Of a stretch of 64,000 nucleotides of DNA, positions 39,072 through 48,207 are shown in pieces (positions within the stretch are counted from its first letter, which is position 1; each line of letters begins with the position of its first letter). The stretch comes from Leclercia adecarboxylata (GTDB lineage Bacteria; Pseudomonadota; Gammaproteobacteria; Enterobacterales; Enterobacteriaceae), in contig NZ_CP040888.1 of assembly GCF_006171285.1 (NCBI RefSeq), forward strand, positions 62,001 to 126,000, given 5' to 3'. The notes under the pieces are model-generated. The model was given only the letters and a program-made list of their open reading frames with translations, made no database searches and had not been told where the DNA came from. The position numbers were made by a program, and so were the translations under genes.

Positions 39072-39176
39072 ATGCTCAAAAAAGATTTTTTTTCAGCTAT
39101 TGAAAACCTTCTCAAAGCTGGCTTTCAACCTCGCTTTTACACTGTTAACAGTGGCCGAATCGGTAATGACTCCAAC

Positions 39177-39680
39177 TTATTGATAGTGTTTTATGTTCAG
39201 ATAATGCCCGATGACTTTGTCATGCAGCTCCACCGATTTTGAGAACGACAGCGACTTCCGTCCCAGCCGTGCCAGGTGCTGCCTCAGATTCAGGTTATGC
39301 CGCTCAATTCGCTGCGTATATCGCTTGCTGATTACGTGCAGCTTTCCCTTCAGGCGGGATTCATACAGCGGCCAGCCATCCGTCATCCATATCACCACGT
39401 CAAAGGGTGACAGCAGGCTCATAAGACGCCCCAGCGTCGCCATCGTGCGTTCACCGAATACGTGCGCAACAACCGTCTTCCGGAGCCTGTCATACGCGTA
39501 AAACAGCCAGCGCTGGCGCGATTTAGCCCCGACGTATCCCCACTGTTCGTCCATTTCCGCGCAGACGATGACGTCACTGCCCGGCTGTATGCGCGAGGTT
39601 ACCGACTGCGGCCTGAGTTTTTTAAATGGCGGAAAATCGTGTTGAGGCCAACGCCCATAATGCGGGCGGTTGCCCGGCAT
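39177..39680 (-). CDS. insB: IS1 InsB (transposase part)
   Basis: The 167-residue InsB reading frame has the usual blocks [30 protein letters not shown] and [13 protein letters not shown], which carry the DDE residues. It is read as a fusion with InsA through a frameshift. It appears intact. Confidence 0.95.
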   Translation of the reverse strand: MPGNRPHYGRWPQHDFPPFKKLRPQSVTSRIQPGSDVIVCAEMDEQWGYVGAKSRQRWLFYAYDRLRKTVVAHVFGERTMATLGRLMSLLSPFDVVIWMTDGWPLYESRLKGKLHVISKRYTQRIERHNLNLRQHLARLGRKSLSFSKSVELHDKVIGHYLNIKHYQ

Positions 39681-39874
39681 CCAACGCCATTCATGGCCAT
39701 ATCAATGATTTTCTGGTGCGTACCGGGTTGAGAAGCGGTGTAAGTGAACTGCAGTTGCCATGTTTTACGGCAGTGAGAGCAGAGATAGCGCTGATGTCCG
39801 GCAGTGCTTTTGCCGTTACGCACCACCCCGTCAGTAGCTGAACAGGAGGGACAGCTGATAGAAACAGAAGCCAC
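39599..39874 (-). CDS. insA: IS1 InsA (regulator/DNA-binding protein)
   Basis: The 91-residue InsA protein has its zinc-finger cysteines (SCPSCS ... LCSHCRKTW) and the helix-turn-helix [20 protein letters not shown]. It binds the IS1 ends. A -1 slip near its 3' end makes the InsAB' transposase. Confidence 0.95.
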   Translation of the reverse strand: MASVSISCPSCSATDGVVRNGKSTAGHQRYLCSHCRKTWQLQFTYTASQPGTHQKIIDMAMNGVGCRATARIMGVGLNTIFRHLKNSGRSR

Positions 39875-40466
39875 TGGAGCACCTCAAAAACACCATCATA
39901 CACTAAATCAGTAAGTTGGCAGCATCACCGCCGAATCGGTCTCATTACATTCACTGATAAAAATGGAACAAAACAGGTCGAACAGGTTTATTCCTGCACT
40001 TCTTTAGCCGCCAATACTTTTGGAAAGCGCTTCACCACTTGGTTAGAAGAAATTTTTCAAAAGCATAATGAAGAAAAAGTAGCTGATTCCGGGTTCGAGG
40101 TTGGTAGCCGTGTCTGGGATAAATTGATGTATACGTTGCGCACCATTTCAGAAATTCGTGCCGGGGGGGTGCTGGTGCTGGATAACGGTGCACAGCGTAC
40201 ACTGGATGAAGTGCAAAAAACGGCACCTGAAACAAACCAGGTGGAGCCAAAGGAAATCTCTTCACTTCAGGAGCTGCTGAACGCTTCCAAAAATCTGGAG
40301 CCGACTTCGCCTGAGCTAATTGCGGCTCTTAATGAGGCTCTGTCAACCGCCATAAAACGGTGAATGCAACGGCAGTCTGGCACATCAGGCCTTGTCAGAG
40401 ATTAGGCCTGAAAAGCACTTACGTACCGATATAACACCTAATTCCCCTCTAAGGAGATTGCCCTAA

Positions 40467-40898
40467 ATGGCGATGAATAAAAAAGAACAAGCCGCGTATG
40501 ATGAGCTGGTGGCACAGGCCAGAATAAACCGCGCTTTACGCTGGTCTGACTATGGCGTTGAACGCGATATGCCCGTACCAGAGGTCTCGGGGGAATACCA
40601 AAACGGCTGGAGCTTCAACACCGCCACTGGCACTGTTTATCCGACATGGAGCGGAACTACGGTTCACGGCACACGGGAAGAGGGAGAGGTTGTCGATGCA
40701 ACCTCCCGCCGCATGCGAGGCATGAATGGTAGCCAGAACGGCATACCACAATACAGCACCAAAGAACGCGCCCTGAAGGCATTACGCTGTTCGCTTGAAA
40801 TCAAGTTTGCCATGCAGCTGGATGCCATAGATAAAGCTATCGCAAAAGAAATAGAGCTGTCCACCGCTCGCCGGGAGAGCGATACATCAGATGCCTAG
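40467..40898 (+). CDS. Unknown 143-residue protein
   Basis: A basic, soluble protein (AYDELVAQARINRALRW at the start, EIKFAMQLDAIDKAIAKEIE helix at the end). CTAAGGAGAT precedes the ATG. It begins a set of tightly packed genes (40467-41607) and overlaps the next start by 8 bp. No known family. Confidence 0.65.
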   Translation: MAMNKKEQAAYDELVAQARINRALRWSDYGVERDMPVPEVSGEYQNGWSFNTATGTVYPTWSGTTVHGTREEGEVVDATSRRMRGMNGSQNGIPQYSTKERALKALRCSLEIKFAMQLDAIDKAIAKEIELSTARRESDTSDA

Positions 40899-41148
40899 CG
40901 GTAAACCATCAATTCAGGCCCGTGATCAGAGGGGCCTTAACGCCCTGAAAGAGGCGGTTCCAGCGACGGCACAACTACAGATGCGGGTTACCCCTGAACG
41001 TAAACTGCGTTACGTCAATCAGGCAAAGGCCGAAGGTCTGGGTCTAACAGACTGGGTCCAAAAGCATATGGATAACGTGTGTGATCTGGCAGGCCAGCCT
41101 GAAATAACCATGTACAAAGATGATGGAGAAACAAGTGGCCAAAAATAA
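40891..41148 (+). CDS. Probable ribbon-helix-helix-type regulator
   Basis: An 85-residue protein whose middle (AQLQMRVTPERKLRYVNQAK, then AEGLGLTDWVQKHMD) matches the beta-strand, helix, helix pattern of Arc/MetJ-like proteins. Such small proteins often regulate their own operon. It overlaps both neighbours, so it is translated in a coupled string. The call rests on pattern only. Confidence 0.5.
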   Translation: MPSGKPSIQARDQRGLNALKEAVPATAQLQMRVTPERKLRYVNQAKAEGLGLTDWVQKHMDNVCDLAGQPEITMYKDDGETSGQK

Positions 41149-41323
41149 CAACAGTCTCAAACAGCATGTCTTCAATATGCTGTCGGCTGGCAGCGAACTT
41201 AAAGAAGTGAAGCGTTTTCTCACCAGCAAGCGAGTTAAAGCCCGCCTGGCAGTGTCAATGATCCACGAGCAGGCGATTGCTGTGCAGAACACTGAATACC
41301 AGAATTATCCGGCTTATAGCTAA
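41135..41323 (+). CDS. Unknown small basic protein
   Basis: From GTG 41135 (GGAG six bases before) this is a 62-residue protein, mostly helical and Lys-rich (KQHVFNMLSAGSELKEVKRF). An ATG at 41120 is possible but has no ribosome site. It overlaps the preceding gene and is in the same operon. Confidence 0.55.
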   Translation: MAKNNNSLKQHVFNMLSAGSELKEVKRFLTSKRVKARLAVSMIHEQAIAVQNTEYQNYPAYS

Positions 41324-41355
41324 CTGGTAACAACAATTACAGAGAGATACTTAAA

Positions 41356-41607
41356 ATGAGCGTAAACCCAGAATACACCAGGGTTCAGCATGTCCAGATT
41401 ATTCGCGAGCGAGATGGGCAGAAGGAAGTTGTTCGAGTCTATGATGAAGATGGCGACGTGGTTCTGTGTTTACCTGCCTACATTCAGGATGAGGAAATAA
41501 ATCTTATTCTGCGCCGGTTGAATGACGTATATTCAGTCGGATATCGTGTAGGTGATGCAGCCCGCCGCCGCGCCATCAAAAAAGCGCTGGGGGATGATGA
41601 GGAGTAA
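41356..41607 (+). CDS. Unknown 83-residue protein
   Basis: A small acidic protein (RVYDEDGDVVLCLPAYIQ) with a possible C-terminal basic helix (GDAARRRAIKKALGDDEE). AGAGAGAT precedes the ATG. It is the last gene of the 40467-41607 set. No known family. Confidence 0.6.
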   Translation: MSVNPEYTRVQHVQIIRERDGQKEVVRVYDEDGDVVLCLPAYIQDEEINLILRRLNDVYSVGYRVGDAARRRAIKKALGDDEE

Positions 41608-42009
41608 GGCCATTTTTACTGGCAAGATATCTGTATACCGGAGTCTTTAGAGTACGTTCTAATGGCTCCGGATTATTAATACTGTTTTACTCATGCAATA
41701 AAAAGCAAACCAAAATTCTTTCGCTAATTCATTTTTAAATGCTCAAATCATTAAATGTAAGGAGCGTTATTTATCAATAGGTATGGCGTTCTTAATGGCT
41801 ATTAAGCTAGTTCTGCTTTCGCTTGCTTCTGGAAATTAGGGAAACCTAATTTTACCCTATCAAAAAGTAACTTTTCTGGTTTTGTTGCATTCACGTAAAC
41901 AAAAAAAGTCCCGCCGGGCAGAAAAGAAAAACATCAAAAATAGCTATTTTCCCGAAAAGATCACGAACACTGAAAAAGTATCATGGGGAACCTGATCAGG
42001 AGACAACCC
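41608..42009. promoter_or_regulatory. Upstream region of the third Ig-like gene with one palindrome
   Basis: About 400 bp without a gene. AAAAGTAACTTTT lies at 41863-41875, about 135 bp before the start codon, the same general location as in front of Ig-like copy 1. A CCGGAG/CTCCGG pair near 41639-41668 could form a weak hairpin after the preceding gene. Confidence 0.6.
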
Positions 42010-44400
42010 ATGAAAATCAAACTAGCCCTGCTTATTGCATTTGCAGGTTTCAGCGCAGGAGCTTCCGCTGAAATCGCAGAATTCAGCTTTAAAGATACCC
42101 TGAACGTTAAAAAGACCGTATCGCCTGCATCCGTATGGATTAATCCGGTAACGAGCTTTGACGTTGCCGTTATTTCCGGTCTGGACCGTTATATTACGCT
42201 CAGTCTGCTGAAAAGTGACGGGAGCCTCATCTGGAGCACGAAAAGCAGCCTGGTTACCGTTGATGACCGTACCACATCTTCGACAGGCTTTGATTATTAC
42301 GGCAAGACTCTGACCGTACCAGCGATGGGAGAAGATAGCTTCACCCTCAGAGAGGTGATTACCGACTTGCAAGGGAAGGAGGTCTCCCGGCAGGATTACC
42401 CGCTTGCAATTGACCGAACGCCTCCGGCAACGGGTACCATAAGTTATACGAGAAATGGGTGGAACTTTGGCAGCGAAGCGATCTTCACTTCAGTACCAGC
42501 CGGTATGCAGTACGCCAGCGTCCAGGCACTGGTCTTTAATGGACTGAGTGATAAAGGTTCCGGGCTTGCTAATGCTGAATATTTCATAACCGATGCCGCT
42601 GGAGTGGAGCGTAAAAAGCCAGCGGAAATTAATACAGTGGAAGGTAGCGTAACCGTTCAAGTCGCCGACGCAAGCAGCAATGCCCTGGCACCGGAAAACC
42701 GCTCTGAATATAAAGTGGGGATCTACCTTTATGACAAAGCGGGAAACAGGAGCGAACTAAGCCGCCGAAGCGTAATTGATCGGGTTAAGCCTGACGATAT
42801 CATCCAGGTGCAGGACGCCACTACCGGATCATGGGTCTCCTATCAGTCTGGCATGACCGTCTTCCAGAACCCTATTTCCGTACGGGTATTAAGGAAGAAA
42901 AGTGACTTTACTGCTGTTAACGGTTCCAAATATGGCTGGGCGGACTCGAATTTCCAGACGTCCGATAGCACTTATAATATCTATACTTTCAAATACATAT
43001 ATCCAAATGTGGGGGATACTTATCATGAATTTCAGACTCTGGCGGGAGGAGTAAGACGAATTCATCATAACTCCCTCAACTTCACTCCAGCCCCGGCGAT
43101 GGAAATAGCCCCGAAGATAGTGGCTAAAGAGATGTACCGGAGTGATACCAGTGAGTGGTTAACTCAGGCCTCAATCAGCGTTAAAACCGCCACCATTAGC
43201 CGCATAAAGGTAACCGCAGAACCCCGACCATACGTGCAAAAGTTCAGAACGGTAAAAAATGCAGCCTGGTTCTGCACTATTCCTGTCGGACAAAGTTTAT
43301 GCGAGATGACGGTTAACTTCAACTACACCAGTGACAAAGGATTTGAGTATCTGCATCTTTACTCGGGAAAAGATGGTGACAGCATATTCGATGCGCTTGC
43401 TGGTAATTTTACGGTTATCTGGGATAACAACCCACCGGTGGTTAATGTCGCTCAGGTAAACAAGGCCTCCAAGACAATCACTATGACGGCCACCGATAAT
43501 GATCGCGTCAACGCCTGGAACATCAGCTACTGGGATACCAAAGTTTTCGAAGCCACCCTTAAAAATGCCCGGGGGGAAACTTTCACCCTGAAGCCTGTGA
43601 CTGTCAGTGAAAGCGATTATAAAACCAAAAACGCCACTTTCTCATACGCTGGTCTACCGGACGGGGATTATACGGTTGTTAGCGTGTCTGCCACGGATCT
43701 TGTTGGAAACACAGGAACCAAAACGCTTAATGCACCGCTGAAAATTGACTCAACGCTTCCGGTTATTGCGTTCAGCTTTAATGGCGCAGACGCAGAAGGA
43801 AAACTGGTTAAAGGGCTTGAGAACCTACGCATAAGCGTTACTGATGCCTCTGGGGATGCTTCCCTGATATCGCTTCAGCTCGCTGGTGGACCTAACTCTG
43901 AAAAGGTCACCCTTGCATTCACGCCGCTATCCAAGGATGTCTTTATTCCTGAATACCCCAGAATCTTCCCCAATACTGACGAATCGGGACAGATGTATCA
44001 TCTGGAGGCTCTGGCTATTGACGAATCAGGTAACCGGACCACTAAAACGCTTAATTTTACCTACCAGCCAGCTAACCTGATTATGCTGGATAATCTCAAG
44101 ACGCTGGCCACAGCCGTAGCACTGAAAGCAACGGACAACACGCCGCTGGCCATCATCCGAACCAGTGTGTTGCGTCGTCAGGACGGTTCTATCATTACCG
44201 GACAGTTAAACGGAACCCTGACTGTTCAGAAAAACGCCCAGTTCGGCGTTACGGTTGCCGGAGTTACGGTCCAGCCTGGTGAAACTAAATCGCTGTCACT
44301 GGATCTTGGTAATGGTGAAGAGCGCACATATCCCGTTACTCCCGCTGTAAGTGGTCAATCTGGCACGGCCACATTTGCTATAGAATTCCCTCAAACATAA
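42010..44400 (+). CDS. Large secreted Ig-like-domain protein (copy 3)
   Basis: From ATG 42010 (AGGAGA seven bases before) this is a 796-residue protein with a clear signal peptide (MKIKLALLIAFAGFSAGASA). It shares with copies 1 and 2 the N-terminal FSFKDT, VISGLDRY and YYGKTLTVPAMGED blocks, the link IDSTLPVIAFSFNG, KGLENLRISVTD and the C-terminal LTVQKNAQFGVTVAG. Its G+C is higher than that of copy 1, so it may have a separate history. Function is inferred from IncHI relatives, as for the others. A nine-codon longer start lacks a signal peptide and is rejected. Confidence 0.8.
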   Translation: MKIKLALLIAFAGFSAGASAEIAEFSFKDTLNVKKTVSPASVWINPVTSFDVAVISGLDRYITLSLLKSDGSLIWSTKSSLVTVDDRTTSSTGFDYYGKTLTVPAMGEDSFTLREVITDLQGKEVSRQDYPLAIDRTPPATGTISYTRNGWNFGSEAIFTSVPAGMQYASVQALVFNGLSDKGSGLANAEYFITDAAGVERKKPAEINTVEGSVTVQVADASSNALAPENRSEYKVGIYLYDKAGNRSELSRRSVIDRVKPDDIIQVQDATTGSWVSYQSGMTVFQNPISVRVLRKKSDFTAVNGSKYGWADSNFQTSDSTYNIYTFKYIYPNVGDTYHEFQTLAGGVRRIHHNSLNFTPAPAMEIAPKIVAKEMYRSDTSEWLTQASISVKTATISRIKVTAEPRPYVQKFRTVKNAAWFCTIPVGQSLCEMTVNFNYTSDKGFEYLHLYSGKDGDSIFDALAGNFTVIWDNNPPVVNVAQVNKASKTITMTATDNDRVNAWNISYWDTKVFEATLKNARGETFTLKPVTVSESDYKTKNATFSYAGLPDGDYTVVSVSATDLVGNTGTKTLNAPLKIDSTLPVIAFSFNGADAEGKLVKGLENLRISVTDASGDASLISLQLAGGPNSEKVTLAFTPLSKDVFIPEYPRIFPNTDESGQMYHLEALAIDESGNRTTKTLNFTYQPANLIMLDNLKTLATAVALKATDNTPLAIIRTSVLRRQDGSIITGQLNGTLTVQKNAQFGVTVAGVTVQPGETKSLSLDLGNGEERTYPVTPAVSGQSGTATFAIEFPQT

Positions 44401-44833
44401 ACCCTACACAAGGGTACGGTAGTATGCCGTACCCTGTTACGCCATCCTCAATGTAAAATGTAGAGTTGAGCATGACTTAATTATTACTTTCTCATTAAGT
44501 GTCTCTTAAACTGCAAACGGGAAAGTAATATTCCCGAGACGGGAAGGACTCCTTCCTTTTGGTTATAATCTATGATGCTAAACTGTGTAATTACACCGGA
44601 ACAATGTCCTCGTTTAAATCGCTGGCACCAGTACATGATTTATCCATGAATGCTTTTTGATGCAATTTTACTTCAGAATGCTCTTAATTTTTTAAACAAA
44701 TTATATTTGAATCCTTCGTGTATAAATTTGCAGACCCTCTCTCAATGTTTTTTTAAAATATTTACTCTCAGGTTATTAGCCAGTAGATTCATTCTGTCAT
44801 GATTACTCCAGAACTAACCGGAGGAATCACATT
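44401..44833. other. Gene-free region after the third Ig-like gene
   Basis: About 430 bp. A hairpin GGGTACGG / CCGTACCC at about 44411-44433 sits 10 bp after the stop and may end the Ig-like transcript, though no T-run follows. The rest is AT-rich leader of the next gene. Confidence 0.45.
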
Positions 44834-45304
44834 ATGACCAAATATTATGATCGCAGTGGAATTGAAATCTCCAGCGCAAAAATCCGCTGTGTTGATTCTG
44901 TAAAAGGTACTGCGGAATATACTTTTCGTATTGTTTGCGATAAATGCAATGGGCGGGGAGAGCGTAAGCATTTTTATAGAAGTCGCTGTATGGCTTGTAA
45001 AGCCACGGGTTACAGCCTCGAAACGACCCGTACTGCTTACACGCTGAATGCGCTGTACCGCATTAATGCGCAAGCTGCCCGCAAAGTGTCAGCATCCCTG
45101 CAAGACGAGCGTTTAAGGACTGAAAGCGCCCACAGTTCTGCGTTCACAGCATGGTGCAGGTCTCATCAAAAAATGGTTGATGCAATCACCCAACAATCCA
45201 GTAGTAATAATTTTCTGGAAAGCCTTAAGTCTTCTTTAACCCACCAGCGTCAGTTAAGTGATAAGCAGCTGGCAGTTGCCGCCCGCATTTTAGGTATTCA
45301 TTAA
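44834..45304 (+). CDS. Unknown protein with DnaJ-like zinc ribbon
   Basis: A 156-residue protein with CDKCNGRGERK (from about residue 35) and CMACKATGYS (about 52), the CxxCxGxG pair seen in DnaJ and in the 18431 protein of this window. The C-terminal half is helical. A GGAGGA site precedes the ATG. A DnaJ-type ribbon binds zinc and often nucleic acid or protein. The role here is unknown. Confidence 0.7.
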   Translation: MTKYYDRSGIEISSAKIRCVDSVKGTAEYTFRIVCDKCNGRGERKHFYRSRCMACKATGYSLETTRTAYTLNALYRINAQAARKVSASLQDERLRTESAHSSAFTAWCRSHQKMVDAITQQSSSNNFLESLKSSLTHQRQLSDKQLAVAARILGIH

Positions 45305-45353
45305 TTCAAAGCCCTTTTAATTTAATTTTAAGGTCAATTATTACGGAGGAACT

Positions 45354-45650
45354 ATGATCCATTCATTTAAAGACAGACGGCTTGAAAAGTTCTTCCGTAA
45401 TGGAAAAACAACGGCAGGTATTCCTTCTGAAATTATTAACGCAATTCTGTGTCGACTTGAAACGCTGGATAATGTCCAGAGTGAGCGGGAGTTATTATCC
45501 AACAGCTTGCGTTATGAACGCTTAAGAATGACGTCAAACCGTTATTCCTCCATTCGAGTAAACTCTAAGTATCGATTATTCTTTGAATGGAATGATGGCG
45601 CACATAATGTTCATTTGTCTGCACATGACTATAAATCGCTCATCCATTAA
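45354..45650 (+). CDS. HigB/RelE-family toxin-like protein without adjacent antitoxin
   Basis: A 98-residue protein matching HigB-type mRNA interferases: MIHSFKDRRLEKFFRNGK at the start, then a C-terminal beta sheet (YSSIRVNSKYRLFFEWNDG, VHLSAHDY). HigB toxins cleave mRNA on the ribosome and are normally followed by a HigA helix-turn-helix antitoxin. Here the next gene (8 bp on) is an unrelated 393-residue protein, and I find no Xre-type gene nearby. ACGGAGGAAC precedes the ATG. Confidence 0.75.
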   Translation: MIHSFKDRRLEKFFRNGKTTAGIPSEIINAILCRLETLDNVQSERELLSNSLRYERLRMTSNRYSSIRVNSKYRLFFEWNDGAHNVHLSAHDYKSLIH

Positions 45651-45658
45651 GGTTAAAA

Positions 45659-46840
45659 ATGAAGCTATTTTCAATTTCATCCCGGGATACAAGCATGGAC
45701 GCGATGTTTTATATCCAGGCCAGTACTAAACAACAGGCAAGTTACATATTTAGTACCCTTTCCCCGAAGCCTACTGCGAACTGCCAGCTTACAGATTTGC
45801 AGAATGAGACGGTCGTCCCTTCCATAAGCCCTATTTCGCTTTCACTTAACCCCTGGTCGATCAATTCCCAGTCCCGAACCCGGGAACTGCGTATGGCCAC
45901 GCATGGTCTTAACCTGATCTGTGCAGTCACGGATGAGCATACCCGTCAGATAGTTGACTTTTGCGATAACCTTGGACAGCAGCTTAAGGATCCGGACGAC
46001 AAAAGCGCCTGGGTTAAGCTCATTAATTCTGAATGCGCTTTGCTTAATTCTCCGCGTCTCTATCCCGTTCTGCTTGAGCCGGATACACCGGCACAATTTG
46101 AAATCTTTGTGCCAGCTCCGGAAGATGGAGAACACGACACGGTCATAGCCAGCGTTGTTAAAGAATGTTTCGGAGATGAATGCCGGTACAGAGTAACGGA
46201 CAAAGCTTTTGCAATGTCGGAAAAGCCAGTCATCAGGCTGGAAGCTCATTTCAATGACAAACGCGAAAAGGTTTTAGAACTGACCTTTTCCTGTTTCAAT
46301 CTTTCACTCTCAGCGTCCGTGCATGAAAACCAGCTACGTCAGATTTTGTTACTTTGCGAAGACTTTGGCGTAAGGCTTCAGGGTAGAGCAGGGGCATCCT
46401 GCCACGTTAATATGCGCAGTGCTTACCGTCGTCTTGCTCATGTTGGCACCGGCTCTCGCCCAGGTGATGACAGTGATGTGCGGGTCTATACCTCGTTAAA
46501 AGAAGAAAAAGATGTTAAGAGGCTGCTTGATAAGTCAACCAGGGGAAGTGAGCTTGTACCGGCGAGGCACGGGCAGCAGTTTAACGGGGTCTTAGTGAAT
46601 GCCACACCCGCATCGGCCACTACTGGTTTCATTTACCTTTCGCATGATTTTCCGGAAGGCCAGTTTATGATGACAGCCGAGGTGTTGCATGTTGGAATTA
46701 CACCAGGCGGTATTTACTACATTGAAACACTGGACGGTTACCGGTTTATCGTGACAGCGTTTGAGAAGGGATTAATGAACGGTTTGAGGGAGTTTATAGC
46801 TGCAAATGAGGAATATTTTAAGTATTACCGCTGGTCTTAG
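45659..46840 (+). CDS. Unknown 393-residue protein next to the HigB-like gene
   Basis: A soluble protein with no motif I know. The N-terminal part is Ser/Thr-rich, the middle has beta-rich segments (RLEAHFNDKREKVLELTFSC), and the end (GIYYIETLDGYRFIVTAFEK) is also beta-like. It starts 8 bp after the toxin-like gene with only a weak AAGG site. Its place is that of an antitoxin, but its size and lack of a helix-turn-helix make it unlike HigA. Confidence 0.6.
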   Translation: MKLFSISSRDTSMDAMFYIQASTKQQASYIFSTLSPKPTANCQLTDLQNETVVPSISPISLSLNPWSINSQSRTRELRMATHGLNLICAVTDEHTRQIVDFCDNLGQQLKDPDDKSAWVKLINSECALLNSPRLYPVLLEPDTPAQFEIFVPAPEDGEHDTVIASVVKECFGDECRYRVTDKAFAMSEKPVIRLEAHFNDKREKVLELTFSCFNLSLSASVHENQLRQILLLCEDFGVRLQGRAGASCHVNMRSAYRRLAHVGTGSRPGDDSDVRVYTSLKEEKDVKRLLDKSTRGSELVPARHGQQFNGVLVNATPASATTGFIYLSHDFPEGQFMMTAEVLHVGITPGGIYYIETLDGYRFIVTAFEKGLMNGLREFIAANEEYFKYYRWS

Positions 46841-47245
46841 TATCTGAGCTGAAACCGGTAGGCCAGGGAAGGCAACCGGGAAAATGCAATTTAACCTGAT
46901 CCTATACCTACGACTATCTTTATCCACTTATAATAGCCTCACCAAATTATAATGCCCGATCACCGCATTTGCTTAAACCTCACATATTCTTCTTATGCTT
47001 CCCCTGATAATCTACGACCGAAAGACAAAGGAAAGTGAATACGAAATAAGATTTATGAGCACATAAAAGTTACTTTTCCTTGGTGGCACATCACAAACAT
47101 TGTGGGTTTCATAATCCTTTTTGTTATTTAAAAAGGATGTGTTCAATTCTAATTAAAGGTGGTATTTTTTTTGAAAGTTTGCTGGGAGGTTATTAGCTGG
47201 GGGGATGGGTAACAGTATAATAAGTACAGATGAAAAGGAGGTTTT
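46841..47245. other. Gene-free region with one palindrome
   Basis: About 400 bp, AT-rich. AAAAGTTACTTTT lies at 47065-47077. A strong ribosome site (AAAAGGAGG) for the next gene ends it. No other feature is clear. Confidence 0.5.
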
Positions 47246-47623
47246 ATGAAAGCGTTAGACGTGGTTTCAACTCAACTCAACTTTATTAATCTGTTGGATC
47301 AGGCAGGATATGCTCTTTCAGAAATTGTTGTAAAACGCTTCAGTGCTGCACCAGCCTTTAACGAAGGGCACTGGTTGTTCATTGCAGAGCAGGATAACCG
47401 CTACATTGAAGTGGTCTGTATTCTCTCTTTAGCTTCAGAAAGCGGAGAGCAGCATATTGATGTTTTTATTAATATGTTCGAAGACCCGATTGATGATGTT
47501 ATTTCACGAAACATTGAAACCAAAACCTTTGCGACGCTTTATAAATACATTGAACGTATACCTTTTACTCCGGGTGTAAAGAAAGAATTCTTGAGCAGTA
47601 TTGAGAACATCAATTTTAGTTAA
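47246..47623 (+). CDS. Unknown 125-residue protein
   Basis: A soluble alpha/beta protein (start MKALDVVSTQLN; FNEGHWLFIAEQDNRYIEVV; end KKEFLSSIENINFS). The excellent AAGGAGG site suggests good expression. It is the first of several small unknown genes in the same direction, each with its own ribosome site. No known family. Confidence 0.6.
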   Translation: MKALDVVSTQLNFINLLDQAGYALSEIVVKRFSAAPAFNEGHWLFIAEQDNRYIEVVCILSLASESGEQHIDVFINMFEDPIDDVISRNIETKTFATLYKYIERIPFTPGVKKEFLSSIENINFS

Positions 47624-47714
47624 TCAAAAACCACAACTTTTTGCCACCAAGTTATTAGGTAATGCTATCAACCTGATATAATTACCTTAACATGAATATG
47701 AGCGGAGCCGGGTT

Positions 47715-48143
47715 ATGTCTAATAATACTGAAGTCATTAGCTGTGATTTATTTTCAACTCTATCTTCACTTAATTTTAGCACCGAGGATATTACAGGTTT
47801 GACTCCGGCCAACTTTCGAAAGGGAGCTTTCTTACATGCAAAAATTTCTGCTAGCCAGGCCACGCGAGCGACTGATATTTCCATTCAATTACTCACGGAT
47901 CGTGTTTCAGGTGAAATGAACTACGTAATAGTAATTGGCAGGCACGAAGGACTCCTGCAAAGCGAAGCAATTGACCCAAACGCTGATAAGCAATACCGGG
48001 AAAACCGTTATTCTCGCCATTTTATCTCAGTAACCGATGCCAATACCAAAGCCCTGAAAAAAACCTGCAAGGTAATGAAAACATATATCAAAGAGCAGGC
48101 ATTTAAGCCTAACACCTGGGGGCACAGTTTCATTAAGGGTTGA
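47715..48143 (+). CDS. Unknown 142-residue protein
   Basis: A soluble protein (start MSNNTEVISCDLFS) with a C-terminal basic part (ALKKTCKVMKTYIKEQAF). A GGAG site precedes the ATG. A GCCCCGG/CCGGGGC hairpin lies 10 bp after the stop (48153-48170) and may end its transcript. No known family. Confidence 0.6.
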   Translation: MSNNTEVISCDLFSTLSSLNFSTEDITGLTPANFRKGAFLHAKISASQATRATDISIQLLTDRVSGEMNYVIVIGRHEGLLQSEAIDPNADKQYRENRYSRHFISVTDANTKALKKTCKVMKTYIKEQAFKPNTWGHSFIKG

Positions 48144-48152
48144 TTTATTCTT

Positions 48153-48170
48153 GCCCCGGTGAGCCGGGGC
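48153..48170 (+). terminator. GC-rich hairpin after the 142-residue gene
   Basis: GCCCCGG-TGAG-CCGGGGC makes a strong stem, but no run of T follows, so termination is uncertain. It lies between two genes of the same direction. Confidence 0.45.
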
Positions 48171-48207
48171 AACGCTAAATTAACCTCAAACTGTGCTGGA
48201 GGCACAA

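Larger units (their letters stand above)
39162..39929 (-). mobile_element. IS1 insertion, 768 bp
   Basis: Ends GGTAATGACTCCAACTTATT and, at the other side, GGTGATGCTGCCAACTTACT (read inward) are the IS1 inverted repeats, and the length is exactly 768 bp. It is flanked by an 8-bp repeat GCCGAATC (39154-39161 and 39930-39937). The element looks intact. Confidence 0.97.
39072..40363 (+). pseudogene. Unknown gene split by IS1
   Basis: Removing IS1 (39162-39929) and one copy of its 8-bp duplication (GCCGAATC) rejoins one clean frame: MLKKDFFSAIENLLKAGFQ ... VNSGRIGLITFTDKNGT ... ending ALNEALSTAIKR, 171 residues. The start may be ATG 39072 or TTG 39063; an AAAGGA site lies before both. The rejoined protein has no motif I recognise. 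The 3' half alone could still be read from an ATG at 40124 as 79 residues, but that is only a remnant. Confidence 0.85.

Noticed and set aside
40124..40363. Independent 79-codon gene
   Set aside because: It is the 3' part of the gene split by IS1, in the same frame as the 5' part.
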